From: Halichondria panicea
Taxonomy: Eukaryota > Porifera > Demospongiae > Suberitida > Halichondriidae
DNA: 64,000 nucleotides
Reading direction: 5' to 3'
NCBI RefSeq assembly: GCF_963675165.1
Contig: NC_087387.1
Span: 875,001-939,000, forward strand
Shown: positions 46,184 to 58,295 of the stretch, piece after piece
How positions within the stretch are numbered: the stretch's first letter is position 1
Layout: each line of letters begins with the position of its first letter
Made by a program: the position numbers and the translations under genes
Notes under the pieces: generated by a model
Told to the model about the DNA's origin: nothing
Seen by the model: only the letters and a program-made list of their open reading frames with translations
Database searches by the model: none

Positions 46184-49100
46184 CCCCTGGCTCACCAGCC
46201 AATACCATTCTCCCAACAAGGCAACCCTGTTATGTCCACGGTGGCGTTCCTTGCCTCAGTGGTGGATCCTCGTATTGCTGCAGCTGCTGCCAAGGCCGCT
46301 CTCGGTGAGGTCATGTGATCCTTAACTACTGTATTTATATATTTCCTACAGCTGAGTTTGTGGCACTGAAAGACGAGCTTCCTGACAAGACTAGGAATAC
46401 CACACCCACTGAGCAAAAGACCACACCCACCGTAGAGAAAGTCGCACCCAAGGAGGAAAAGACCACACCCACTGGTGACAAGACCACACCCACTGAGGAG
46501 ACTCCCAAGGCCCGCGAAGATAATGGTTCTCCTGTAGAGAAAAAACCCAAAGACGTTGTTGAACCAGTGAGTGGGAAATCACTCTTTTTTTGTTTTTATT
46601 ATTCTCACTTGTAGATGGACGAAGATAAGCTGCCATTGTCATCCTCAGAGCCACCGCCACCTCAGCCATCTGGAGAGGGTCAAAGTTCATCTAGTGAGGG
46701 GGTAGGCAATGTAAGCACAGCTGCAGCAGCTGCCCTGGCCTCTGCTGCCGTTAAGGCCAAGGTGAGGGAGTACTGATGGGCATGGTACTCTGTACAGTCA
46801 CATGTACAGTATGTGCCTGCATACGTGCACTTCACAGTATGTACAGCCAGTAAGCTTCTATCACACTTAATACCCTAATAAATATGACACACGAGAAATT
46901 AAATTATTCACCATTGTTTATTTTGCATACATTTTAGTCTGTAGTCTCGCAAAATGTAATTATTTGTGTCTCCTTTTTTTATACTATTCTTGTAACTGTT
47001 TGTCGTTTGTCTCTCTCCCCAGCACTTGGCAAATGTTGAGGAACGTAAGATCAAGAGTCTTGTAGCCTTGCTAGTGGAGACACAAATGAAGAAGCTCGAG
47101 ATCAAACTAAAGCACTTCGAGGAGCTGGAGGCCATCATGGACCGGGAGAGAGAGAGTGTGAGTGGGTGTTTGTAGTAGTGATGTCATCTGTGATGTCATG
47201 GTTGAAGCCGTGTACAGGTATCCTCATTCCTTACCCGCATCCCCTGTAGTCTATAAGGTATCTTTGTGCCATACCCACACCAGTCTATAAGGTATCTTTG
47301 TGCCATACTCACCAGTCTATAAGGTATCTTTGTGCCATACCCACACCAGTCTATAAGGTATCTTTGTGCCATACCCACACCAGTCTATAAGGTATCCAGT
47401 AGTCTATACGGTATCTTTGTGCCATATCCACACCCCCTGCAGTCTATAAGGTATCTTTGTGCCATATCCTCACCCCCTGTAGTCTATAAGGTATCTTTGT
47501 GCCATATCCTCACCCCCTGTAGTCCATATGGTATCTTTGTGCCATATCCGCACCCCCTGTAGTCTATAAGGTATCTTTGTGCCATACATGTACATCAGGA
47601 CATACCTGTATAGTACGTGTGTGAGACTTGTAGTTTTGTGTACTGTAATGTAGCATTGACAAACAACACAGCTGTAATCAGTATAATTATTGTCCCCTTT
47701 ATGGGAAGCACCTAGATAGGGCTACCTTTTGTGCAACCCTTTCCATGCATGTACGTATATATACATGTATATATATGCATGGATAAAATTATTTCAATTC
47801 CAAAAAAATTCCCCTCTCTCTGCAGTTAGAGTTGCAGCGTCAGCAGTTACTTAGCGACCGTCAGCAGTTCCAACGAGACCAGGTGAAGGCAGCTGAGATG
47901 AGGTCATTGCAGAGCCCCACTCTGGCCCCCCAGACCCCACTACAGCTACCCCCCGTGCTCAGACCTCCCCCAAAGAGCATACCCCCTGCAGAGCCTATTC
48001 CTATCTTGTCTGATAACGCCCCCTCCACAACTGGCACAGGCACAGAGGAGTCTGACGGTGTTGCCATGGAGACTACACCTAGTGAGCCCATTACCATGGA
48101 AACAGCCCCACCAGAGAAGTCTGAGGAATCAAACGCTAAGGGTGAGTAAAAGTTGAGTAAAAGTTGATTTGCATGTTACATGTAATTTTGGATTGAAACA
48201 TATCATTTGAAAGGTCTCTTTCTAAGCTTTCAGAAAATTAGGAAATTTTTGACATTGGATGAACGGTACTCAAGTTAATGGCTGTTGAAAGATGTTCCCC
48301 CTCCACAATTTAATCAATGGTTCAGGGACTCTTTCAGCTGCAATAACTTGAATTCTGTGGATCCAATGTCAAAAATTTTATGATTTTCTGAAAGCTCAGA
48401 AAAAGACCTTTCAAACGGTGTCATCAAACTTTGTGTTTGAGAGATAAAAGTATTTGCCAATTTGGCGATACCATGGATTATAGCCCATGGTCCGAGGCCG
48501 AAAAATGTCAAATTTAGGCTCCTAAGAAGTTTTGGATTGAAACATATTATTTGAAAGGTCTCTTTCTAAGCTTTAAGAAAATTAGAATATTTTTGACATT
48601 GGATGAACGGTACTCAAGTTAATGGCTGTTGAAAGATGTTCCCCCTCCACAATTTAATCAATGGTTCGGGGACTCTTTCAGCTGCAATAACTTGAATTCT
48701 GTGGATCCAATGTCAAAAATTTTCTGATTTTCTGAAAGCTCAGAAAAAGACCTTTCAAACGGTGTCATCAAACTTTGTGTTTGAGAGATAAAAGTATTTG
48801 CCAATTTGGCGATACCATGGATTATATATAGCCCATGGTCCGAGGCCGAAAAATGTCAAATTTAGGCTCCTAAGAAGTTTTGGATTGAAACATATTATTT
48901 GAAAGGTCTCTTTCTAAGCTTTAAGAAAATTAGAATATTTTTGACATTGGATGAACGGTACTCAAGTTAATGGCTGTTGAAAGATGTTCCCCCTCCACAA
49001 TTTAATCAATGGTTCGGGGACTCTTTCAGCTGCAATAACTTGTGGATCCAATGTCAAAAATTTTATGATTTTCTGAAAGCTCAGAAAAAGACCTTTCAAA

Positions 49101-50242
49101 TGGTGTCATCAAACTTTGAGATAAAAGTATTTGCCAATTTGGCTATACCATGGATCCATGGTCCGAGGCCGAAAAATGTCTACAATAATTATAAGTCTAT
49201 TTGTGTTGAGTTAGAAGTTATGTAGTCAATTTAGGCTTTTGACGTTGAAAAGTATATAATTTATTTTATATGTACGCCAGGGACTTATACATGTACATGT
49301 TTTATATGAAAAATGCTAACTTTTAGCTGGTTGGAGTTTATTATCTTTATACTTCATAAATCCAATAATTATGGTATATGAATTTTTTAAATTGACAAGG
49401 CCAAACTCAACTTTGTGTGTGTGTGTGTGCAAACGTGTGTTTGAGCCCTTCTTCTTTTCAGTGCCTGTAAATGAGGATTCACCACCGATTGATACAAAGG
49501 ATGCTGAGGTGGTACCCCCCACGGAGACAAAAGAGGTACCCCCCATTGAGACAAAAGCGGTAACCCCCACGGAGACAAAAGAGGTAACCCCCACGGAGAC
49601 AAAGGGGGAGGAGGAAGATGTTGTACCCCCCACTGAGCCTAGCAACGTGGAGACGATTCCCCCCACTGAGACAGAGGGGGAAATTGTACCCCCCACAGAC
49701 GTTGTCGAGCAGTCTGAGACACAGGAGGAGGGAGGCAATAAAGAGCCTCAAGAGGTTCCGGTAGAGGAGTCCAGTGAGGTCAAGCAGCCAGAAGTAACTG
49801 TGGATGAGGGCAACAAAGAGAAGGAGGAAGAAGAACCAATGGACACTGGTGATGGTATGCAATGTGTTGTATTTAGTACCACACTTACCTCTCATTTAGC
49901 AGGTGAAGGTGACACAGCTGCTGATGACCGTCATCCTTCCAAGGAGCAGTCTGTTCAGGAGGTACATTTAAGTGTACACTCTGTGTGTGTATGCCCTAGT
50001 TCAGAGGAGGTCGCACGAATTACTGTGCATTGATGTCATTGCGGTCACGTGATAACGCCCAGGCCAAATACACTAGCACTTGTAGTGATTCGTGCACGTA
50101 TATCAGACTCCTCTAGCCCTAGTTTATTTGTGTGTGTGTTTGCATTGCATTGCTCTGATTTTGACTTTTTGATTGACTTGTTTTTTTACAGGGCATGTCT
50201 GATACAGTAGCTGTGGTGCCCCCTACCGAAGAGGAACAATAA
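41052..50242 (+). CDS. SMARCC: SWI/SNF core subunit SMARCC (BAF155/BAF170), 23 exons
   Basis: Exons: 41052-41180, 41233-41304, 41778-41993, 42048-42134, 42200-42342, 42409-42565, 42793-42901, 43052-43136, 43410-43543, 43686-43772, 43985-44153, 44575-44788, 45032-45174, 45486-45579, 45714-45849, 46182-46304, 46352-46566, 46615-46761, 47023-47157, 47826-48141, 49462-49854, 49903-49961 and 50192-50242; 1137 residues. It is the scaffold dimer of BAF chromatin remodellers. The N-terminal module ([30 protein letters not shown]) is followed by a SWIRM domain near residues 424-515 ([30 protein letters not shown]), a SANT domain near 600-650 ([15 protein letters not shown]) and a leucine-zipper helix in exon 19 ([19 protein letters not shown]). 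Exons 17 and 21 encode Thr/Pro/Glu/Lys repeats ([13 protein letters not shown]), and the C-terminal Pro/Gln-rich tail of vertebrates is replaced by these acidic repeats. Exon 9 has a triplicated acceptor. Confidence 0.95.
43300..43410. repeat. SMARCC: Triplicated 3' splice site of SMARCC exon 9
   Basis: Three tandem copies (units of 47 and 46 bp) of TACATGTACATTCTTTACC, a C run, ACAG and then AGCGAGCACTC, the last 11 bases being exon. The third copy continues into exon 9. The first acceptor is 93 nt upstream of the third and opens a stop-free, in-frame stretch; the second is out of frame. Confidence 0.95.
43517..43610. repeat. SMARCC: Duplication of the 3' end of SMARCC exon 9
   Basis: GAGGTCACGCACCCACCA and the following bases at the exon end recur just inside the intron, about 47 bp later, but the second copy lacks the GT donor (CACACCTTCC in place of CACACCTGGT). 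Confidence 0.85.
44192..44431. repeat. MITE-like palindromic element, family A
   Basis: ATACCGTATAGCGCGAAATTT and AAATTTCGCGCTATACGGTAT are its almost perfect inverted ends. It is in SMARCC intron 11. This is the best preserved copy. Confidence 0.8.
46030..46181. repeat. SMARCC: 150-bp CA microsatellite forming the SMARCC exon 16 acceptor
   Basis: (CA)n interrupted by one short C run ends exactly in the AG of the exon 16 acceptor; there is no other pyrimidine tract. Confidence 0.95.
47205..47595. repeat. Minisatellite in SMARCC intron 19
   Basis: About ten copies of AGTCTATAAGGTATCTTTGT followed by GCCATA(C/T)CC(A/T)CACC with length variation between 34 and 44 bp. Frames through it on either strand are artefacts. 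Confidence 0.95.
48186..49235. repeat. Three tandem copies of a ~345-bp unit in SMARCC intron 20
   Basis: Copies start at 48186, 48530 and 48878 with TTTTGGATTGAAACATAT. Each has internal inverted segments, for example GACATTGGATGAACGGTACT against GTGGATCCAATGTC. Diverged single copies of the same family appear near 37930-38010 and 60760-61000. Confidence 0.9.
49991..50116. repeat. MITE-like inverted repeat, family D (diverged copy)
   Basis: The right arm TTGTAGTGATTCGTGCACG and the core GTCATTGCGGTCACGTGATA match the copy at 15791-15951, with the core in the opposite orientation. Confidence 0.65.
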
Positions 50243-50530
50243 CGCTAGTAGTAATCATTCACTGTATGTACATGAATCTTGATTTGGAACATTGTTAGGC
50301 TATTATCTCTAGCTGGAATTTTTCTCTAGCTGGAATTTTCTTTCTTTTACACTTGATTCCATTTAATTATCAACAAATTTGGACTGCCTGAAATGTGGGA
50401 GAAAATCAGCAATTTGATATTCATAGATCAATTAAAATTCTCCCTCGGGGTAAAGCCGCGGCCTTAAATTCTCAGGAATCAGTTAACGATCTTTACCTAT
50501 AAATGATTTTAACTATATACCACACTCAAC

Positions 50531-52066
50531 ATGACTACACTAAAAGTACTGGATCTGAACGTATGGTAAGACTCAGACTGTGCCATTCACATTATAGCAT
50601 ATATACCTGATATACCATCCCCCTTACCTATATATAGGGGCATCCATTATCTGGCCAAGCGGATCAGAGAGAGGCTGGGGTTCATTGCTGAGGAAATCAA
50701 ACAGTATGACATTGTTGGCCTACAGGAGGTATGGGCTACCAAACTAGTGAAGGACACAGATACAGATATTATTTATACAGATATTGATATTTAGTGAAAT
50801 AATTTGGTCTCTTTTTGTAGGTATGGAGCAGACAAGATTACGCTTTTCTTGTGGAAAAATTGCACCTTTGCTTCCCGTATTCTCATCACACGCACAGGTT
50901 GGTATACCTCAATATCTTGTCCTGTACATAATTACCCCCCCCCACACACACACACACACACGTACAGAGGAATCATTGGCAGTGGACTGTGTGTGTTCTC
51001 TCGCTACCCCATCGTCACTGTGTGTGCTCACAGGTTCACTATCAATGGCAGTCTGCCAGAGATTAAAGACGGAGAGATCTTTACGGGGAAGAGCATCTTG
51101 TTGTGTCGTATTCACACCTCAGCCGGTGACATTGCCTTCTACAATACACACGTACGTAAACTAGAGTATATAATCATTATATTATCAGCTCAGGATAATC
51201 AGTTTATCTTTACTGATGTAACACATCACTATGTATCATTGTTTTCTTACACAATGTACTGTACTCTACTTTAATTTCTCAGACTAACCCCAAAAATCGC
51301 GATTCTCAACTGCTTGAGGTCTACCAATTTGTGGAGGCCACTCGTGGACCCTTGCCTGTTATCCTAGTGGGTGACTTCAACACAAAGCCCACACACCTGG
51401 CCTACTCTATCCTCACTAAATGCCTCAGGCTACAGGACGTGTTCCAGGATGACCCAGTGGACACTTGCGATCTGAAGTCTAATATTTTCACCGAGTCTCA
51501 CATGACCCCAAAGAGGATTGATTTCGTTCTCTTCTCCCCTTGTGCAGCACTAGAGCTTAAGGTGAGGATTGTTGATGCTGCCATCATTCAAATTCAAATT
51601 CAGTGTGTTACTCCATCTAATTCCAGGACCATCGTCTGGCACTGTCTGGTCCGATTCCAGGAAAGCCATTCCCATTCTCAGATCATGAGGGAGTGGAGGC
51701 CGTGTTCCTGCTCAAAGACAAACCAGTGATTCCACTCAGCCCCAAACTGTCAGGTGTGTTATCAATAATTATTGTGGTTTACTTATAATAGTCAACACGT
51801 TGTGTAGCCTTTGCTTAATTGTTTGTTTAACTTTAAATTAGCTGCTGCTTTATATTGCAAACCGAAAGTTTCAACACTGTCACATGTTTCCCAACATGCA
51901 CACAGCAGTCAGACTATCTGCTTGCTATTATCTCACCATACTGTAAACCAGAAGTTTGTTATACCAAAACAGTAGATATAGATACTAAGGTTGGATTACG
52001 ATAATAAATTAGCATCGTTTCCATTCCTAGGCTGAGTCAGTAATTGTATGTTGGACAGCCTGATCC

Positions 52067-52106
<40 letters not shown>

Positions 52107-52443
52107 TGAAGCCATTCAGGTATTCAACGAGATATCTGAGAGGTTGGAAGCAAAGAAAAAGAAATTGTTGACGAACACTTTCCGTGTTTTGTCATCATTT
52201 GCCATCACCTTTATCCTCTGCCTGCTAGTCATCTTCACTGCTTGTAACCACACCCTCTTTTTGACGCTGGCATCCGTCAACCTCCACTGGCTGACCACTT
52301 CCTGTGTGGGTGTGGTCTGTGCAGGGGGTGTGGTCTATGTGGTGCATCGGTTCTACACTATACGAATACTCAACTATCTCGAGGCTAACCTCTGTGAACT
52401 CAGGACACTGTTTGAAAATCAGAACTATCTGAGAAGGTCATAA
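50531..52443 (+). CDS. SMPD2: Neutral sphingomyelinase, SMPD2 type (7 exons)
   Basis: Exons 50531-50565, 50638-50728, 50821-50897, 50968-51151, 51283-51561, 51627-51753 and 52106-52443 give 376 residues (human SMPD2 is 423). It is a Mg-dependent phosphodiesterase of the DNase I fold that cleaves sphingomyelin to ceramide and phosphocholine. Visible catalytic features are Asn10 (DLNVWG), Glu42 (LQEVW), Asp160 and Asn162 (VGDFNTKP), and the general-base pair Asp241-His242 (FSDHEG). GIIGSGLCVFSRYP and RIDFVLF are family hallmarks. The last exon encodes two membrane segments (about residues 294-311 and 328-345) and a short cytosolic tail, as in vertebrate SMPD2. It begins 288 bp after SMARCC on the same strand and ends 211 bp from the stop of the convergent RhoGAP gene. 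The acceptors of exons 4 and 7 are CA repeats. Confidence 0.95.
52072..52105. repeat. SMPD2: CA microsatellite forming the SMPD2 exon 7 acceptor
   Basis: A pure (CA)n run ends in CACACAG, the exon 7 acceptor. Confidence 0.9.
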
Positions 52444-52654
52444 ACTATTTATTAGTTGCTGATAAATTTGCAGGTTTCCATTATTACCATAATAATTATA
52501 ATTATCATATTTCTGCATGTATTTGTATTTATAATATTTATCAGTGCAATGTTGATTAATATTTCACAGAGAGAATTGGATTAAAAAAAGAATCAGGCAA
52601 TTAAATTAAACACCGTAGACACTACATAACAACAACAACTATAATAGAGGGCGT

Positions 52655-55600
52655 TCATTTATTGAAGAGCAAGTCAAAATGCTTGATGAGTAGCAGGGTG
52701 AACGAGTTAATCTCTCCCAAACTGGACAAATTAGCTGTCTCGCTGGAGGACCAGGCCAGGTTAGGGCCGAACACTATGGCCAGGTTCATCTCGGTCATCT
52801 TGTTGAGCTCTTGGTTCGCTGCCACCTATAGAAAATAGATTAGCAAGGGCATCAATCAAAGCAGCTGTAAACACACATGTATTTAATTTACAAACAATTC
52901 TAAATAATGAGAAATGGTCCCCTAGACAACAAGTTAGAACCACTACATCATCAGCAAAAAATTCATTATTAGAGACTTTTTTGGGGAAGTATAGCAGTAT
53001 TATTGGGGACTACATTGAATACACAAGTTCGCGAACCCCGGGCGACGCCCCTACTTTGTACATGAAAGAGGGGAGGGTTGTGCTAGCCAATACAATACAC
53101 ACCTCAAAGTAGCCATGAATACTTGACTACTTGTATGCTCTCCCCTCTAACTCTTTCAATGCATCAACTCTTCCAATGCACACACAGAAACCCTCTAGTT
53201 CTCTTTGAACAGGCAGTGTGGGAGCCGCCACTCCCCTTTGGTTGCTAGGGATTATATAATTATATTATGGGCTCACCTTTGATAGGAACTCCATGATGTA
53301 TCTGAGCACAATGTAGTTGGTTTCAGGGAGAAAACTGAGCACTTTCTGAATGATCTCCAGTCTATTCTCTTCAGATTTGCCTGCACGCAGATGAGGGGGA
53401 GGGGGAGGGGTCAATACTTAGCAAATACTGTAGTACTACAATAAAGAGTAGATAGAGCTAAAATACAAGTATCGTACAGGTTTTTGCGATTATATGTTAG
53501 CAAATTAAGCCATTAAGCACTTGCAAAGTTCGCATGCATTAATTTTGAAGCTTGCAAAACATTGTAGTACTACGGTACTTGGTTATACAGTAGCTGCACA
53601 GCAATGTACACTATCACACGCACATCTAAACGTGAGAAATGCACAGTAACACCACAGAAACAACTACTGAACACTGGGGAAGATTCAAAAACAGTTAACT
53701 CAACAAAACGTGAGAAATGCACAGTAACACCACAGAAACAACTACTGAACACTGGGGAAGATTCAAAAACAGTTAACTCAACAGTCAATGATATGCATGT
53801 AGTAATAAAAATTACAGCAACTGCTGAAACAAGATTGGTCCAAACAATACCTATAGAAACATTACATCATGCCTTGCATACACTGAGACTCCACACTACA
53901 CACACCACACACCACACACCACCACACCACACCACACCACACCACACCACACACCACACACCACACACCACACACCACACACCACACACCACACACCATA
54001 GTGACTGCACATACAAAGAGAGCTTGCCTCTAATCTCGACAATGCTAGCATAGGCCCGGAAGGTTAGTAGTGGTTCTGGCAGCTCCCTCAAGAATAGCTT
54101 CATGAGCACAGCGGAGAGATGACAGTCTCCTAGCTCAGACAAGTCCACTTTATCTCCTCTGTTGAACATGTCCTTGACCTTGTGGAGGGTGGAGTTGTTA
54201 GGAGCTCGTCGGAAGATACCCATCACGTCCATACCTGTGTGTGTGTGTGTGTGTGATGGGTGTGGTGTGTGGAGGAGGCATATCATTATTATACTGTGTG
54301 TAACTGAGCACGAGCCGGGGGATGACTAGACAATGAAATTGCACGATTAGTTGCATCATAACTGTTTAGTTATGTCTAAGAGGTGCTTATTTTTGTCTAG
54401 AGGTGGTTAGTACCAACCACCACCACCACACATCACTGCATGTACAGTAAACACAGGATCTTAAAATAGTTTCAGGTAAATTCATCCCATTCAGACAGTG
54501 TTGAAGCTATACTGCTACTCACCCTTCTCCTCCATACTGCCATTGTACTGTACACACACACTCACCTTTCTCCTCTATAGCATGCACACACATCTTGAGC
54601 ACGGGAGGTACTGGGTCTCCATTGTATCTGACCCGCAGATCATCCAGTGGCACTCCAAACTGTTGAGTGTCCAGCGGAGGAGGAGGAGAGTTAACCGCAC
54701 TCACTGGAACGTGGAATACTGAGCGAGACTCTAGCTTAGTCACATCTCTGATGGGCGTGGTCAACGTGAGGTCATAACTACAAGGGGGGGAGGACAATAA
54801 TAACAGAGATGTGATCATTTATAATCTTAAACTTAGTATTTTTATAAGTAATTCTATTCTTTTTATTCTTTTAAGTAACTTGAATCAAAGCTCAATTTTC
54901 CAGCAACCATTATTTGTACAGCCTTGTGTAGACTACACTACAGTACATTAGAGTACCGTTTGACTTCATCAGGCACGTCGATCTGGTCGAGGTAGAGCAC
55001 TGGTCGCAGCTCATCTAGTCGGTTGATGTACACCAATTTTTGACCAAATTTGTAGCTAATGAGTGGCTTTAAGATGTAGTAGAAGACCCGGATGAAGTTG
55101 GTTGGATGAACTATGTAGAACCTTTTTATATTCTTCTTGTACCTGTGAGAAAGCGGCATATAAATTTATACAAGTCACAGTAGATACACGTACGTATCTA
55201 GTAAAGGTTACACACACACACGCACGTACATGTACATGTACACACACACCCACACACACGCATCTACACCCACGCACACACGTACATCTACACACACACA
55301 CACAACGGTTCCTGTTAAATTACACCGATTCCTTCCCGTACTCTGTACACAAACTCGGACAGCTAGAAATACATCTAAGTGTCTTTTTAAACATGCTTGC
55401 ACATATATAGAAAGTTTAAATTGACAAGCCTTTCACTAGGATAACAGATATCATATACAGTGGCTGGCCTCACTTTCTGTCCATCCCCTGATAGACTTGT
55501 TTGAGCCAACCTAGACTGGGTTTGTTAGAACTAGAGAAGCCATTGTGGAAGTAAATGACAGTGTAGTCCTGCTCCACATACTGTTCCAGAGTGTGGAAGA

Positions 55601-58171
55601 TATACCTGCAGTACAGGACGGGGGGGAGGGGAGTAAATTAATTTACATGACTGTGCAGGGGTGGATCCAGGAATTTGATAAGGGGGACAAACATTTTTCT
55701 AAAAAAGGGGTCAACTGTTTTTCAATGCTCTACAGTGCAGTTCTAAGGTGATAGTCAGGATCTATTTTTGTGTTTCCTGCATGACTCATTGAGAATTCTC
55801 AGTCCCCTAGTTCTCACTATTACAGTGTTATACTTGTTTATAGGGTGACAGAGCAGGAAAATACACAGGTCAAGGAAATGTGAGTGGTATTCACACTGTA
55901 GTAAAACACTGCATAATATTAGTGATGCAGTGGAATGTTTCCGACTATGTGGTATGCACAATTGAAAGGAAAAGGGAGTTTCATATTTAATGAGGAAGCA
56001 CATGCACTCTTGTTTCCAATACCCTCATTTTCCCCCCACTATCACTCACTCTAACAGTCTCTGATGGTTGATGAGGTAAGAGTCTGGTAGCCGACAAGCA
56101 GAGAACACAATGACCATACGACCGTCCCGATCACTCCCGCCAACAGACACAATGTTGTATTTCTCGATCAGTTTGAATTCAGGTCTCGGTTGAAGTGTTT
56201 GTGCTCTCTCCTCTCGTGTGATCTCACGTAGTCTGGCAACAGCTGACAAACCTGCACAGTATAGGCAGATAGTCATACAGTACTTAGTAGTGTATCCAAT
56301 TAATTTTTGCCAATAATTATGCAAGCATGCTTGATAATTTGCATGTACAACAATGTGTTTGGTGTATGTGGTACAATTCATACGTGTTTGGTACAACAGG
56401 ACAATGCCATTATAACTATAGCTATTGTCTTTCTAACAACCTACAATCATTTGAACACGCATGCATAATTAAACTGACTAGTCTCGTTCCCAGGCCGATT
56501 TTTCTTTACTATAACGTATAGAGAAAAGTTGGGCCAGGGAGCGAGGCTATAAACGGACCTGGCACTTGCTCTGAAGCGGTGAAGCCTCTAGCTGCCTCCA
56601 TACCTGTACAGTGAGACACAGCTGAAACCTCACCGCACACACACACACAGCCTTATTGAGGGTAAACAAGTTGGTCTCTGGTGCTACAAATATAGCTATG
56701 GAATTCTTTGAGCAATGGCTTCTATCATTAAAAAAAATTTCTTTTAGGTATTATTACCACAACCAAGTGAAACCTCACTGTAGAGTTTAACAAGCAGTTG
56801 CTATGACTTGTATATCTCAAGATTCAATTAAAGCAGCACATAAAGCAACTAAGCGTAAACCCTTTTCACCTCAATCGAAATGCAAACCTTTTATCCAACC
56901 ACTACGGTGTACACAGTGGGACCACAGTACACAGTGGGACCACACGTACACGTAGGTCAATTAGTGTAGTATTTTTTCTACATTTTAATTTCAAGTAGTA
57001 AGGTGAAATGGGTTAATGGTGATTCTATCCACACTGTCATACATAGACCTGGCTTCATGGTCTCCTCCAGCTGGGGGCCCTGGTCGCTAACGTCCACTCC
57101 GTTCACTCGGGCCTTGTACACTGGTCGCTTGCTCCTCTCCACCCCCGGCCGTCTTATGAGCCCCTGTGTCCTCTTGAAGGGCTCTCCGTGGGGAGGAGGC
57201 TCCGCGTAATCTTCCCATTCAACGCCTTCTAGGAACATGGACCCTCTCTGGGTTTTAGCACGCTGTTTACATGTAGCGTCATCTGGGGAAATAAAGAAGG
57301 AAAAAATGTAACCAGTGGGATAAAAACTATAAATTTTTTTGCAGGCACGTAGACATTTGATACTAACATAATTAAGCACTCTAATTGGCTCTAATTGGCT
57401 ACTACAAGTACGAGATGACACAGAATCAGTTCTGGGTACGTGTACACACACTTGTTTATTCTACACCCCAAATACATACTTCACTAGGGACAGTACGGTT
57501 GGGGTATAATTATATATATTTGTCACACTACACTTTCTTGGTATAAAGTCGATACTTTCAGTTACCATAACGTTGCATAACATGTAAATTACGGGAACCA
57601 TGGAAACTCACCAACAGTAACGAATTCCTTTGGTACCCGCCCACTTTCTTTCGTCTGCATAACTGTCACGATGTAATGTTGTCGATCTAACGTTTCTTCG
57701 TCAATACGAAGACTGTCACCTGCATTGTGCGTCAACGGTTTTATTCTACTTTTGCATGTGAACGGTTGCATTCCATATACTACTACTATACTACCAACAA
57801 ATACACAGTAATGGACAATGCTTTGGTATGTATGCATGGCTAGGTGACCTTTACACAAACACAGATACAAAGAAAGGGGATTCAAAACGGTTGAAGCTAT
57901 ACTAATTTCGGATGGCCGTCAGATATAACATTTGGGTTCGAAACTACGCCACCGGAACTTGTATATTATGTGGTCTCCTACTAGGTACTTGACTAGCCTC
58001 ACCTTTCTTTATAAGGACCTCATCAGCTTCCATGGGAATATAATCGGCAGAGGCCACTCCAGTTAGTTCAGAGAAGGCAGGGTCAAAGTTTGGGTCAATA
58101 ATGTCAAATACCTCTGCATCACTGGCTAGATCCAACAGAGCAACGCGGTCTTCCACTGGTGAGGCAGCCAT
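52655..58171 (-). CDS. ARHGAP1: ARHGAP1-like RhoGAP with CRAL-TRIO (BCH) domain and long N-terminal extension (10 exons)
   Basis: Exons 58003-58171, 57612-57719, 57049-57282, 56050-56251, 55474-55605, 54957-55142, 54566-54777, 54028-54234, 53277-53380 and 52655-52825 give 574 residues (human ARHGAP1 is 439). It should speed GTP hydrolysis by Rho/Cdc42. The SEC14/CRAL-TRIO domain begins near residue 195 ([44 protein letters not shown]). A proline stretch (SPPPPL) and [10 protein letters not shown] lead into the RhoGAP domain, with the arginine finger at about Arg423 (GIFRRAPN), [11 protein letters not shown] and [13 protein letters not shown]. The 195 residues before the lipid domain exceed the roughly 70 in human and match nothing I recognise. 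Intron 8 uses a GC donor. The poly(A) hexamer overlaps the last codons. Fusion of two genes is not excluded for exons 1-3, but every junction is in phase. Confidence 0.93.
53604..53785. repeat. Direct duplication in the GC-AG intron
   Basis: A segment of about 78 bp containing CGTGAGAAATGCACAGTAAC and GAACACTGGGGAAGATTC is present twice in tandem, identical as far as I can read, so the duplication is recent. Confidence 0.9.
53890..53998. repeat. ACACC/CACAC microsatellite in the GC-AG intron
   Basis: About 100 bp of CACACCA and CACCACAC units near the 5' (donor) end of ARHGAP1-like intron 8 on the minus strand, close to the unusual GC donor. Confidence 0.95.
55201..55302. repeat. CA/GTACATGTACA repeat block in ARHGAP1-like intron 5
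   Basis: CA dinucleotides are mixed with CGTACATGTACATGTACA and CATCTACACCCACGC. It is simple sequence. Confidence 0.85.
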
Positions 58172-58295
58172 GGCCGGCTACTAGTAGAAGGCTAGCTAGT
58201 TAGCTCAAATTGAATTGCAAAGTAGAGAAACAAACGGACGGCCAGTTTGGAGACCACGCCCCACAAGGAAGGGGTGTGGCACCTCACACCACCTT

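Noticed and set aside
45981-46325. Overlapping frames of about 75-126 codons through the CA repeat
   Set aside because: Simple sequence; the only real coding part is SMARCC exon 16, which starts at 46182.
47196-47562. Repetitive proteins on both strands in SMARCC intron 19
   Set aside because: They are translations of the minisatellite.
50784-51274. Two extended frames around SMPD2 exons 3-4
   Set aside because: They read through an intron; only 50821-50897 and 50968-51151 fit the sphingomyelinase alignment and phase.
53604-54053. Plus-strand 149-codon frame over the RhoGAP intron
   Set aside because: It spans a duplicated intron segment and an ACACC microsatellite and shows no family similarity.
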